Of a stretch of 64,000 nucleotides of DNA, positions 11,329-20,483 are shown piece by piece. The stretch's first letter is position 1, and each line of letters starts with the position of its first letter. The position numbers and the translations under genes are program-made. Source of the stretch: Streptacidiphilus sp. 4-A2 (GTDB taxonomy: Bacteria; Actinomycetota; Actinomycetes; Streptomycetales; Streptomycetaceae); contig JAAFYY010000001.1 in the NCBI GenBank assembly GCA_014284505.1, positions 434,001 to 498,000 of the forward strand, in the 5' to 3' direction. Below the pieces are notes generated by a model, which was not told where the DNA came from, made no database searches, and saw nothing but the letters and a program-made list of their open reading frames with translations.

Positions 11329-12628
11329 GCCGCCCGCGGATCCGTCCGGCGCGGGCCGGTGGCGCCAGGGTCCTGGCCGAGCGGGCCGCCCTGGCCGCCG
11401 TGCTCGGCTACACCGTCGTCGGCGCGCGCAACACCGTCCGCGCGGCCCGCTGGAAGCAGCAGGCCCGGTCGGGCTTCGCCGCCCGGCGGCCCCGGCTCCG
11501 GCCCGGCGCGGCCTACATCTACCTCCTGGTGCCCGCGCTGCGCGAACAGCGGGTCATCGAGCGGACCCTGGCGCACCTGCGCTCCCTGGACTACCCCGCG
11601 GACCGGTTCGAGATCATCGTCGCCGTCGACCACAAGGAGACCGGCGAACGCACCACCGCCCAAGTGGTGGAGGAGTACGCCAAACACCACCCCGACGGCG
11701 CGCCGGTCAGCGTCGTCAGCCACCGGGGGCCCGGGCAGCGCCGGAGCCTTCAGCTCAACGCCGCACTCGACCGCATCCGCGAGCGCGTCGAGGAGCGACG
11801 GCCGGAGAGCCGGATCCTGGTCGGCGTCTACGACGCCGACTCCCGCCCCGAGGCGCAGACCCTCGCCTACATCGACGACCAGGCCCGCCGCGACCCGGAC
11901 GCGACCGCGTTCCAGCAGACCGTCACCTATCTGGCCAACGCCTCCGAACTGTCCGGGCGCGGCCTGCTGCACGCCATGGCGGTCTACCAGAGCCTACTCC
12001 TTCGAGATACCCCGGCTGCTCGCCTCCCGAGACCGCCGGACGCGCCCCCCCGGTTCCCGCCGCAGTCGGCCACGGCGAGTTCTTCACCTGAGGGCACTAC
12101 AGGCGTCGGCGGGTTTCCCCGCACCGGGCCCTGCGACGGCATCCAGATCGCTTCGCGCTGTCGCGGGCGGCATCGCCATCCACCCGGTGCCCTTCGACGA
12201 CTCCTGCGAATCCCCCGCCAGCCACCGGACCCTGGTCCGCCAGCACACCTTCTGGTACTCCGGCAACCTCCAGTTCTTCCGCTGGTACAGCCCGCGCCGG
12301 TTCGCCCGGACACCCTCCTGCGGTGCTGAACCACACGCGCAAGAACATCCAGTGGCTGCTGCGCCCGGCGGTGTTCGCCCTGGCCACCGCGGGCGCTCAC
12401 CGCGCGTACGGCCGGCCGGGAGCGGCGGCGCTGACGGGGCTGCTCTACGGCTACTACGCGCTGGGCACCCAGGCGCTGCGGCGCAGCAGCCCGCCGGAGA
12501 CCGCCGCCGCGGCCCGCAGCGCCGGGGCACGGATCCCGCTGGCGGTGGCCTTCAAGTCGCTCGGCGCGGCCAACGCCGTGGGCCGGATGCTGCTCGGCAA
12601 GTCGACCTTCAACAAAGTAGAGCGCTAG
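11325..12628 (+). CDS. Membrane-associated family 2 glycosyltransferase (frameshifted)
   Basis: The N-terminal GT-A fold has the usual opening (LVPALREQRVIERTL), a nucleotide-sugar region and a YDADSRPE acidic motif of the DxD kind. After several frameshifts between about 11990 and 12320, the C-terminal part contains hydrophobic helices, so it probably acts at the membrane. GTG 11325 overlaps the NRPS stop (GTGA), implying translational coupling; an in-frame ATG lies at 11310. It probably adds a sugar to the peptide or to a lipid carrier. The acceptor cannot be read from sequence. The middle of the protein is unreliable because of at least three breaks. Confidence 0.75.
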
Positions 12629-12639
12629 AGAGGCATCGC

Positions 12640-13389
12640 ATGGATGAGAACTGGGTTTCCGACTTCCTGTCCCACCAGGAGATGGAACCGAACCGCACCG
12701 GCCACGCGACGCTGCCGGCCGGGCCTCCCGGCTGGGGCGGCCGCGACGCACCCGCCGAGGTGCGGGAGGCGCACCGGCACAGCCTGGGTCTGGGCTGGCT
12801 CTACTACGGCCTGGCGCGGGCCCTGGAGCCGCGCACCGTACTCAGCATCGGCTCGGGCCGCGGTTTTGTGCCGATCCTGCTCGCCAAGGCGCAGCGCGAC
12901 CGTGACGCGCCCGCGATCACCTTTGTGGACCCCTCGTTCGACGACGACTTCTGGACCGACGCCGAGCGGGTCCGCAAGTGGTTCGCGTCCTTCGGCGTGG
13001 AGGAGCACATCGTCCACCACCTGATGACCACCGAGCAGTTCGCGGCCACCGACAGCTGCGCCCAGCTCCCGCCGATCGACCTGCTGTTCATCGACGGCGG
13101 ACACTTCTACGAGGCGGTGGAGGCCGACTTCCGGCTGATGTCGCCCCGTCTGGCGCCCGGCGGCACGATCGTCTTCCACGACACCGTCAGCCGCAGCGCC
13201 AACCCCAAGTGGTCCGGCCCGCGCCGCCTGCTGCTGGAGATCGAGGAGCGCCACCCGCAGTGGCAGCTGCTGGACCTGCCGTTCGGCGCCGGGGTGACCG
13301 TCATGCGGGAACGTGCGTCGCAGTCCCTGCCCGGCTACTTCCAGGGGCTGTGCGAGCAGTGGCCCGACCCGGACTCCACCCAATTCTGA
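12640..13389 (+). CDS. Class I SAM-dependent methyltransferase
   Basis: An intact 249-residue protein. The SAM-binding Rossmann start is VLSIGSGRGFVP, followed by an acidic strand end (TFVDPSFDDD) and LLFIDGGHFYEAV, an arrangement typical of Methyltransf_24-like enzymes. These often methylate sugars or small molecules. It lies between the glycosyltransferase and the aminotransferase, so O- or N-methylation of a sugar or of the peptide is likely. ATG 12640 is 11 bases after the preceding stop. No residue identifies the acceptor. Confidence 0.8.
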   Translation: MDENWVSDFLSHQEMEPNRTGHATLPAGPPGWGGRDAPAEVREAHRHSLGLGWLYYGLARALEPRTVLSIGSGRGFVPILLAKAQRDRDAPAITFVDPSFDDDFWTDAERVRKWFASFGVEEHIVHHLMTTEQFAATDSCAQLPPIDLLFIDGGHFYEAVEADFRLMSPRLAPGGTIVFHDTVSRSANPKWSGPRRLLLEIEERHPQWQLLDLPFGAGVTVMRERASQSLPGYFQGLCEQWPDPDSTQF

Positions 13390-13400
13390 GGAGGACCACC

Positions 13401-14557
13401 GTGGCGACGCCCCAACACCGGCTCCAACACCGGCTCCAGGAACGCATCGAGGCGCGGATCCGGGAGAACCTCCTGGGCCTGGTCGACAGCAAGCAGTGGA
13501 ACATCTACCGCGGACAGTTCGTCAACGCGGTCCAGGAGAGCGCCGGGAAGCTCCTCGGCGTGCCCTGTCTCACCACCAACGCGGGCAGCTCGGCCATCGA
13601 GCTGGCGCTGCGCGCGCACGGCATCGGACCGGGCGACGACGTGGTGCTGCCCAGCTCCACCTTTGTGGCGACCGCCCAGGCGGTGCTGCTCACCGGTGCC
13701 CGGCCGGTGCTGTGCGACGTCGACGACACCACCTTCAACCCGGAGCCGGAACATGTGCGGGCGGCGCTGACCCCGGCCACCAGGGCGGTGCTGTTCGTCC
13801 ACAGCTTCGGCAACCCCTCGGGCGCGGGCCGGGTCGCGGCGTTCTGCGCCGAACAGGGCCTGCTGCTGCTGGAGGACGCCGCCCAGGCGCTCGGCGGCCG
13901 CCTCGGCGGGCGCCCGGTCGGCTCGCTCGGCGACGGCGCCGCCTTCAGCTTCAACACCTCCAAGCCGATCAGCTGCGGTGACGGCGGCATGTTCGCCGCC
14001 GCCGACCCGCAGGTCTACGAGACAGCCAAGGCCATCCGCCACGCCGGGCTGCGCGAGGTACCCGACGGACGCTTCCTGGCCCATGAGATCGGCGGCAAAC
14101 TGCTGTTGACGGAGTTTCAGGCGGCGGTGCTGGAGCCGCAGTTCACCGCCTTCGAGGAGCTGGCGCAGGTGCGCACCGACACCGCACTGCGGCTGCGCGA
14201 GCGGCTCCCCTGGTCTCGCCGAACGCCCGGTTGCAGCACATCGACGACGACGCGGTCAGCGCCTGGCAGCGGGTCGCGATCACCCTGGACAGCCCCGCCC
14301 GCGCCGAGCAGGCCCTGGCCGAACACCCCTGGCTGGAGCGCTTCTACACAGCGGCGCTGGTCGACGAGCCCGTGATCGCCCGGCACGCCGTGTACACCGA
14401 GGAGATCGCCCGCCGCTGCCGCGACCTGTGGGGGCGCATGATCGGCGTCACCCTCTGGCCCTTCCAGGACTTCGGCGAACTGGTGAGCCGTACCGATGAA
14501 TTGACGGAGCGTCAATTCGGTGGCCCGGAACCGGAGGGCGGCCATGGCGACAGCTGA
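13401..14557 (+). CDS. DegT/DnrJ/EryC1-family PLP aminotransferase (one frameshift)
   Basis: Fold type I PLP enzyme of the sugar-aminotransferase family. Visible features are the glycine/serine-rich TTNAGSSAIELAL segment, LLLEDAAQALGG with the PLP-pyridine Asp, and FNTSKPISCGDGG containing the Schiff-base Lys. Family members usually aminate keto-sugars bound to a nucleotide. A frameshift lies near 14215; the C-terminal part then reads through to 14557. GTG 13401 follows GAGGAGGACC. The 3' end overlaps the SDR start by 14 bases. With the SDR, methyltransferase and glycosyltransferase it could form and attach an amino sugar, but an amino-ketone substrate is also possible. Confidence 0.82.
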
Positions 14558-15290
14558 CCTGCCCGGCCCGCGCTGGGCCGCCGGAGCCACGCTGCTGGTG
14601 ACCGGCGGCGGGGCGGGTATCGGTGCCGCGCTGTGCCGTGCCTTCACCGCGGCGGGCGGCGAGGTGATCAACCTGGGCCGCACCCCGGCCCAGGGCCCCG
14701 GGGTGCGCAACCACCTGGTCGACCTCGGCGACCGGGACGCGCTGGATTCCGTGCTGAACTCCGTGCTGGCGGAGCTGGAAGACACCGGCGCGCCGGTGCG
14801 GTACCTGGTCAACAACGCCTCGCTGCGCCGGGTCCAGCCGCTGGGCGGCGCGGACCGGGCGCACTGGCAGGAGACCTTCGAGGTCAACCTGTTCGCCCCG
14901 ATGGAACTGTGCCGCACGGTGGGCGACCGCCTGCCGTCCGGCGGGGCGATCGTCAACGTCAGCTCGGGCGCGGCCCGCCACCTGAGCGCCGGCACGGCCG
15001 CCTACGCCGCCTCGCAGGCCGCCCTGGAGGCGGCCTCCACGGTGCTGGCCCGGGAGCTGGCCGGGCGGCAGGTCCGGGTGAACACGGTCGCCCCCGGGCC
15101 CACCTCCACCCCGGGGCTGCGCCGCGCGGTGGAGCGCGGGCAGTCCCTGGACGAGGCGGGGCTGGCCGGGCGGATCCCGCTGGGCCGCCTCGGGGCCGCC
15201 GAGGAGATAGCCGCGGTGATCATGTTCCTGCTCTCCCCCGCGTCCGGTTTCGTCACCGGCCAGGTCCTCCCGGCGAACGGAGGCCTGTGA
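14544..15290 (+). CDS. Short-chain dehydrogenase/reductase with Lys-to-Gln change in the YxxxK motif
   Basis: Rossmann cofactor motif TGGGAGIG spans residues 20-27, the structural motif is NNAS, and the catalytic Ser region is NVSS. The active-site Tyr (about residue 154) is followed by AASQ, so the usual catalytic Lys is Gln. The gene is otherwise intact (248 residues) with a normal C-terminus. Activity is probably altered or lost, or the protein may have a different chemistry or a structural role. ATG 14544 lies inside the end of the aminotransferase gene, and its TGA overlaps the next ATG (TGATG). Tight coupling places it in the biosynthetic operon, probably in sugar or side-chain tailoring. 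Confidence 0.85.
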   Translation: MATADLPGPRWAAGATLLVTGGGAGIGAALCRAFTAAGGEVINLGRTPAQGPGVRNHLVDLGDRDALDSVLNSVLAELEDTGAPVRYLVNNASLRRVQPLGGADRAHWQETFEVNLFAPMELCRTVGDRLPSGGAIVNVSSGAARHLSAGTAAYAASQAALEAASTVLARELAGRQVRVNTVAPGPTSTPGLRRAVERGQSLDEAGLAGRIPLGRLGAAEEIAAVIMFLLSPASGFVTGQVLPANGGL

Positions 15291-16374
15291 TGTCCGGTAT
15301 CGCGCTGCGGGCCCGCCGGGACGGCCCGGCCGGGCAGCCGCGCCCGCTGGACCAGGCGGCGGCCGGCTCGTTCGCGGCCGGGCTGGACCACTGGCGCGAG
15401 CAGGCCGCACGCGACTGGCGCGCACTGTGCGGACCGCCGGACGCCTCGCCGGTGCCCGCGCAGGTGCCCGGCTACCTGCTGGACCGGTACGCCTTCCGCG
15501 CGTACATGCTGGCCGGGTTCGGGGTCCGCGTCGCGGACCGCTTCTCACGCCCGCCGGCGCCGCAGGCGGCCGGCTGGCTGGAGCTGACCCGCTCGCGGCT
15601 GCGCGGGGCCCCCAGCGTGGGCCTGGAACCGGTGCGCCTGGAGCACCCGGTCACCGACACCCCGCTGGTGGCCGACCTGCTCGGCCGCTGGCGCGACTAC
15701 CTGGCCGGGCTGGGGATCACCCCCGACCCGTCGCTGTTCCAGCCGCCCACCGGACGTACCTGGCTGGAGCTGTACCGCGACTCCGTCCTCTACCCCTTCT
15801 ACCCGCCCGCGATCCTGGGCCCCTCGTTCATCGAGCGGCTCGGCGCCCGGCAGCGCGACGCGATCCTCGCCAGGCACGGCCGCCCCGGCATCATGAGCCT
15901 GTATGTCTTCCTGCTGGAGTCGCACGAGGACACCCACCGGGCCCAGCTCGGCGAACCGCTGGTGTGCGAGTACGTGCTGGCCATGCTCTGGTGCCGGTTC
16001 CTGGACGAGCACGACCTGTGGTACTGGGAACGCAACGAGGAGACCGGCGTCTCGCTCAACGTCGAGGAACCGTACCTGCGCCGGCTCCGCTTCGGCGACC
16101 AGGCCCTGAGCGCCCTCTTCCACGACACCGCGTCGGGCGCCCAACAGCTCCCCGGCCCTGGGGCCTACGACGAACTGTGCCTGGCCGGCTGGCTGTTCGA
16201 CGCCCGCGCCATCGACTACCGGGACTACCTGGAGCTGGTCACCCTGCGTCTGGGCGGCACCGGGCTGCACGGCCGACTGACTGTCCTGCTGCGGGAGCTC
16301 GACGCCCGCCTGTCCATATCCCCTGGCCCGGCGCGGGCGACCGCGCCGGGCCCTCCGAAGGGAAGGCCCGTTGA
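15290..16374 (+). CDS. Unrecognised cluster protein with an HEDTH (HExxH) motif
   Basis: I do not recognise the family. The protein of about 360 residues is rich in Trp, Tyr and charged helices. His212-Glu-Asp-Thr-His216 matches HExxH zinc-binding sites, with Glu222 and Glu227 nearby. The segment could also act as an ExxH metal ligand in a ferritin-like di-iron helix bundle. No signal peptide or membrane helix is visible. ATG 15290 overlaps the SDR stop. The frame stays open into the next gene; a single indel near the end would create a TTGA overlap with the radical SAM start, which I take as the true end (16374). Position implies a tailoring role with the radical SAM enzyme. Confidence 0.65.
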
Positions 16375-17336
16375 CCCGCATCGACCCGGCAGGACAGGAA
16401 GGCACCGCCTACCTCTCGCTGCAGAACCCGTGCAACGCCAGCTGCCCGATGTGCCTGAGCTGGCGCGACGACAGCGTCCTGCCGGCCGCGACCGTACGCG
16501 ACACCCTGCGCGCGCTGGCCGGCCAGGGCTGGCGGCGGGTGATCTTCACCGGCGGCGAGTTCGTCACCCACCCGGACTTCGACGCCCTGCTGGAGCTGAC
16601 CGCACAACTGGGCCTGGACTTCGGCTTCATCACCAACGGCACCGTCCTGGACCCGGCCTATGACGCGCTCCTCGACTCCCCGCGGCTGACCAAGGCCGTG
16701 CTCTCCCGGGACTTCGCCGACCCGCAGCGGCACGCCAACTGGCGCAAACTGCCTGCCTTCAGCGACCAGGTCATCGCGGAGGTCTTCGCCCGGCTGTCCG
16801 CCCGCGGCGTCTTCTGCCAGGTCAACACGGTGCTCATGCCGTCCAACGCGGACGACCTCCCGGGCTTCCCCGGCCTGCCGTTCTGGCCGGCCCTGGACCT
16901 GTGGCACCTGATCCCGGTCAAGGGGGCGATGGCCAAGGGCTGGACCGAGGAGTCCCGCGGGCGTTTCGCGGCGACGGCCGCCGAACTGGGCGGCGCACCG
17001 GGCCCGGGCCCCACCCTGATCAGTCCGCTGCCGTCCGGTTTCGCCGAGCTGCCCCTGGCCGAGATCCGCGGGTCGCGCCCGACCGAGGCCGCCGTCCGCG
17101 GCCGCTCCTGCACGGTGGAGCTCGCCCAGCTCTACATCGACGCCTCGGGGCATGTCCTGCCCTGCAACTCCATCGCCTGGGAGCAGCGCCGCACCATCGG
17201 CTTCGGAAATCTGCACGAGGAACCGGCCGAGGCGATCCTCGCCCGCCGCAGCCGTGCCCTGGAGTCCAGTCACAACAGCGCCCGGCTCGGCTGCCACGCC
17301 TGCGACCCGCTCAACTTCGCCGCCAACTCGAACTGA
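16371..17336 (+). CDS. Radical SAM enzyme with C-terminal auxiliary cysteines
   Basis: An intact 321-residue protein. CNASCPMC (Cys21, Cys25, Cys28) is the CxxxCxxC motif for the SAM-binding 4Fe-4S cluster, and FTGGEF supplies the glycine-rich SAM contact. The C-terminal part holds four more Cys (RGRSC, LPCNS, GCHAC) spaced like a SPASM or Twitch domain, so a second cluster is likely. Such enzymes modify peptides or small molecules by radical chemistry, for example epimerisation, methylene shift or C-C bond formation. The start is a rare TTG preceded by GAAGGGAAGG. It is the last gene of the rightward operon and ends 8 bases before the convergent esterase gene. Confidence 0.88.
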   Translation: MTRIDPAGQEGTAYLSLQNPCNASCPMCLSWRDDSVLPAATVRDTLRALAGQGWRRVIFTGGEFVTHPDFDALLELTAQLGLDFGFITNGTVLDPAYDALLDSPRLTKAVLSRDFADPQRHANWRKLPAFSDQVIAEVFARLSARGVFCQVNTVLMPSNADDLPGFPGLPFWPALDLWHLIPVKGAMAKGWTEESRGRFAATAAELGGAPGPGPTLISPLPSGFAELPLAEIRGSRPTEAAVRGRSCTVELAQLYIDASGHVLPCNSIAWEQRRTIGFGNLHEEPAEAILARRSRALESSHNSARLGCHACDPLNFAANSN

Positions 17337-17344
17337 CCCACGGA

Positions 17345-18584
17345 TCAGGAGGAGGGGGTCGGCCCCTCCAGCTGGTTGCTGATCCACTGCATCGGGCCGG
17401 TGCCCATCGCCGGGACATAGGTGTAGGCGTTGTGCCGACCGTCGTGGATCAGGTTGAGGGTGGTGTGGACCGGACCCTTGTTGCCGTAGGTCGCGATGAA
17501 GCCGTTGATCGCGTTGATCGTCGAGCGGCTCTCCTTGGTGCCGACCTGGAAGGCGAGGTAGACGTCCGGCCCCTTGCGGGCGATCAGCTGACTGGCCAGC
17601 ACCTGCGGGTTGTTCTCCTGCTGCTCCTTCTCATGCCCCTTCCAGAAGGGCGAGTCGGGCACGATGTCCGGCCCGGAGGCAAGCACTGCCTTGAAGCGGT
17701 CCGGGTACTGGAGCACGGTCTTGAGGCCGGCGAAGCCGCCGCTCGACGAGCCCATGAACGCCCAGCCGTCGCGTGACTTGAGCGTACGGAAGTTCTGCTT
17801 CATCAGGTCGGGGATGTCGTCGGCCAGCCAGGTGCCCATCTTGGGCTGGCCGGGGATGTCACTGCCGTCCCAGTAGTGGTCGTGGTCGTCGGGTCCGGGG
17901 TTGAGCACCGGCATGGCCAGCAGGAACGGCTTGCTCGTGCCCGCCTGGTACCAGGAGCTGATGCTCTGCTCCAGCTTGAGGCCGGGGTCGGCCCAGTAGT
18001 TGTCGTTGTAGCCGGGCCCCCGGCAGCGCGATCAGCACCGGGAAGCCGCTGTGCGCGTACTTCGGGTCGCTGTACTCCTTGGGGGCCCACACCCAGACCT
18101 TGCCGGTGTAGCCGGACTTCTTTCCGGTGATGGTGGCCACGGCGATGTGCGTGCCGTCGTCCAGGGTGTGCGCGATCCGCCAGGGGGTCTCCGGGCCGGT
18201 CGGCAGCACGGTGTCGCTGGAGGTCTTCGCGGCCGTGCCGCCACCTGTGCCCGGGCTGGTGGCGACGCCCGTGTCGAAGGCGATCGGCTCGCCCTTCTGG
18301 CTGAACGGCGGGATCTCGTAGTGCTTCATCATCGGGATGCCCACACCGACGACGACCCCCAGGCAGGCCGCGAGTGCGACGAAGACCGCCGCCCGGCGCC
18401 GGCGCCGGCCACGGGAGCGCAGCTTGCGGGCCGCGGCCCGCTGACCGCCGGGGACGTCGGAGCCGCCATGGGACTGCCCGGGTATCGCAGGCTGGCCGGT
18501 CACGGTGGGCTGGTCGGTCAAGGTGGGCTCCGCTGGTGCAGGTGGTGGTGATTTTCGCCTTCTCTTACTTCCAGGACGGAAACT
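17345..18584 (-). CDS. Membrane-anchored or secreted alpha/beta-hydrolase esterase (frameshifted)
   Basis: Similar in layout to esterase-D-type hydrolases. The nucleophile elbow is GSSSGG and a C-terminal His lies in HDGRHNAY. The N-terminus has a basic cytoplasmic tail (RRRRR) followed by one hydrophobic segment (AVFVALAACLGVVVGVG), a signal anchor, so the enzyme faces outside. A frameshift near 18020 separates the two halves. GTG 18584 is chosen because the longer upstream frame overlaps another gene. It is convergent with the radical SAM gene. A role in processing the cluster product is possible but not supported beyond location. Confidence 0.75.
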
Positions 18585-18858
18585 CACACCATGTGGTTCC
18601 TGCCTGCACGAACCTTTTTCCGGTGCTCGCATGCCTGTTTCCAGGCCCGGCCGGTGGCAGGCGTGGCAGCCGGCAGCCGGCAGCCGGCAGCCGGGCGGGA
18701 ACCGGCACTGCCGGTCGCCGGTGATCGCACCAGGCAGCGCCCGGCGCGGTTCGACACCGGACGACGGCATCTGCTGAGAATGGCAGGCGCCGGGCAGGCG
18801 CCCACCGAGCCCCCGCCGGGGCGGCACCGCCCCGGCCCAGCCCCGACGGAGGAACCCC

Positions 18859-19203
18859 GTGTCCCGCAGCGACATCGACCCGTGGCCGACGATCACCGCC
18901 CTCACGGCCTGGCTGGACGGGAGCAACGGCGGGAGCGAGCACGAGACCGCGATGCGACTGATGAAACTGGCCGAGGAGACCGGCGAGGTCATGCAGGCAT
19001 ATATCGGCATGACCGGACAGAACCCGCGCAAGGGCGTCACCCATACGGCCACGGATGTCGCGGACGAACTGTGCGATGTGATCGTCACGGCGATGGTGGC
19101 CCTCTGCCGGTTCACCGACGACCCGAACGCCCACTTCGCCGGGAAGCTGCGGCGGATCGCGGATCGAGTGAACCTGACAGACGTCGAAAACGCCTCGGGC
19201 TGA
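18859..19203 (+). CDS. MazG-like nucleotide pyrophosphohydrolase
   Basis: A 114-residue protein with the MazG-type metal-binding pattern: EExxE at residues 39-43 (EETGE) and ExxD at 70-73 (ELCD). Such enzymes cleave nucleoside triphosphates to monophosphate and pyrophosphate, often for house-cleaning. Small MazG-like proteins of this length are common in Streptomyces. GTG 18859 follows GGAGGAAC with good spacing. It is divergent from the esterase; the 274-base gap contains four copies of GCAGCCG around 18668-18697 and no clear promoter. Confidence 0.8.
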   Translation: MSRSDIDPWPTITALTAWLDGSNGGSEHETAMRLMKLAEETGEVMQAYIGMTGQNPRKGVTHTATDVADELCDVIVTAMVALCRFTDDPNAHFAGKLRRIADRVNLTDVENASG

Positions 19204-19258
19204 ACATTTCTGATGCTGGGTCAGATCACGTCGCAGGCCGGCCCGCAGCCCGGCCGCA

Positions 19259-19384
19259 CTGACCCGGCAGACGGCCGACCAGTTGCGTGCGCAGCGGGAG
19301 CGGTACGGATTCAGCTATATCACTGTCATGGAGCCCGCGACGGAGACCTTCACCCCGGTCATCGAGGCGCTGCACGGCGAGTGA
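19259..19384 (+). pseudogene. 3' remnant of an F420-dependent LLM-class (luciferase-like) oxidoreductase
   Basis: About 41 codons read LTRQTADQLRAQRERYGFSY and continue to a TGA at 19382. This matches the C-terminal end typical of luciferase-like monooxygenases, where a RYGFSY..V segment precedes the last helix. The rest of the gene (about 250 codons) is absent upstream. It ends exactly where the MFS fragment opens, suggesting that deletion joined two truncated genes or that a once coupled pair decayed. Confidence 0.6.
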
Positions 19385-19890
19385 GCACGGCCCGGCGCCG
19401 TCCGGGCCCGGCGGTCAGGGGCGTCGCCCTGGCGCTGCGGCGGGCGACCGGCGCCCGCACCGTGCCCGCGCTCGGCGGCGCGCTGCTCGCGGCCGGCTAT
19501 GCCGCGCTGGTCCTCGCCCACCACGCGATATGGCAGCTGGTCCTGCTCAACGCCGTGCTCGGCCTCGGGACCGGACTGGTCCTCAGCTCACTGCCCGGCC
19601 TGATCCTGGACGTCAGCCCGGCCGACCGCACCGGCATCGCTACCGGCGTCTACAGCACCGCCAAAACCCTCGGCGGCAGCATCGGCAGCGCCGCCTTCGC
19701 CGCGATCCTGAGCAGCCTGACCATCAGGAACACGGCCGTGCCCACCCAGTCCGCCTACACCACCGTGTGGTGGCTCTGCGCCGCGGCCTCCCTCGGCGTC
19801 ACGCTCGCGGCCTGCGTACTGCTGCGCCACGACGCCGCGCCGCTGCCGGTCGAACCGGCGCCCGCGCCCGCGTCGGCGCCGACTGTCTGA
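19381..19890 (+). pseudogene. C-terminal fragment of an MFS drug-efflux-type transporter
   Basis: From a GTG overlapping the preceding TGA, about 169 codons encode the last four or so transmembrane helices of a major facilitator protein, including GIATGVYSTAKTLGGSIGSA, typical of the TM11 region in the 14-helix drug:H+ antiporter group. The N-terminal helices and the signature motifs of TM2-TM5 are missing. It is therefore unlikely to transport anything. It converges with the hypothetical gene at 19905. Confidence 0.65.
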
Positions 19891-19904
19891 CCAGCACCGC
19901 CCGC

Positions 19905-20270
19905 TCAGTGCAGCGGCTGCTCCACGTCGGCGTCGCTGACCAGGCCGAGCCAGCGCTCGTCCAGATACAGGCGCTCGCAGAGCACCTCCGCCGCGTACTC
20001 CCGGGGCACCGACCGCAGCCCGAAGTCCCGGTGGGCGCGGCGTTGCACGTCCAGCACGGTCACCAGCGCCGGCAGGTCCGGCGAGTGCGCGGCGCTGCGC
20101 CGGGCGGTGGCGATCGCCCGGTCGGCGGCCCTGACCAGGTCCTGGCGGTAGCGCTGGGCGGAGATCCGGCAGTAGTCCTGTCCACGGCGCCGGCTGCCGT
20201 GCTTCTCCACGACGCCTGTCCTCGGCAGTACGACCACAGCGAGGAGAGCGGTCAGGAAGTGATTGGGCAT
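19905..20270 (-). CDS. Hypothetical protein, 121 residues
   Basis: Not recognised. The N-terminus (MPNHFLTALLAVVVLPRTG) is mildly hydrophobic, followed by a basic, Arg- and Ala-rich helical segment with several His and Tyr. No domain motif is evident. ATG 20270 has GAAGG five bases upstream, which supports translation. The preceding open frame upstream of the ATG has no features. It converges with the MFS remnant and lies downstream of the sensor kinase gene on the same strand. Confidence 0.5.
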   Translation of the reverse strand: MPNHFLTALLAVVVLPRTGVVEKHGSRRRGQDYCRISAQRYRQDLVRAADRAIATARRSAAHSPDLPALVTVLDVQRRAHRDFGLRSVPREYAAEVLCERLYLDERWLGLVSDADVEQPLH

Positions 20271-20483
20271 AACGGCCTTCGGATCAGGTTCAGCCGGTCT
20301 GAACGGTGGAGCAGGGCTTGGGCAGCGCGGGCCCGGGGGTCCCGGGCGCGGGGGCGCGGGTGTGCCGCGTCGCTGCCGATGGCGTGCAGGGGGCGGTTCA
20401 CCGGTGCCGAGCAGCCGGGCAGGGAGCAGTCTGTCCGTAAAGGTCCTAAGAACTGGTTCAGGCCGCTTCGCGCCCACAGCGTC

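Noticed and set aside
16375-16663. C-terminal extension of the HEDTH protein into the radical SAM gene
   Set aside because: That stretch is an out-of-frame reading of the radical SAM coding sequence, which has conserved Cys motifs. A late indel is the better explanation.
18585-19115. Upstream extension of the esterase frame to 19115
   Set aside because: It would overlap the MazG-like gene on the other strand. A GTG at 18584 directly precedes the basic N-terminus and membrane anchor.
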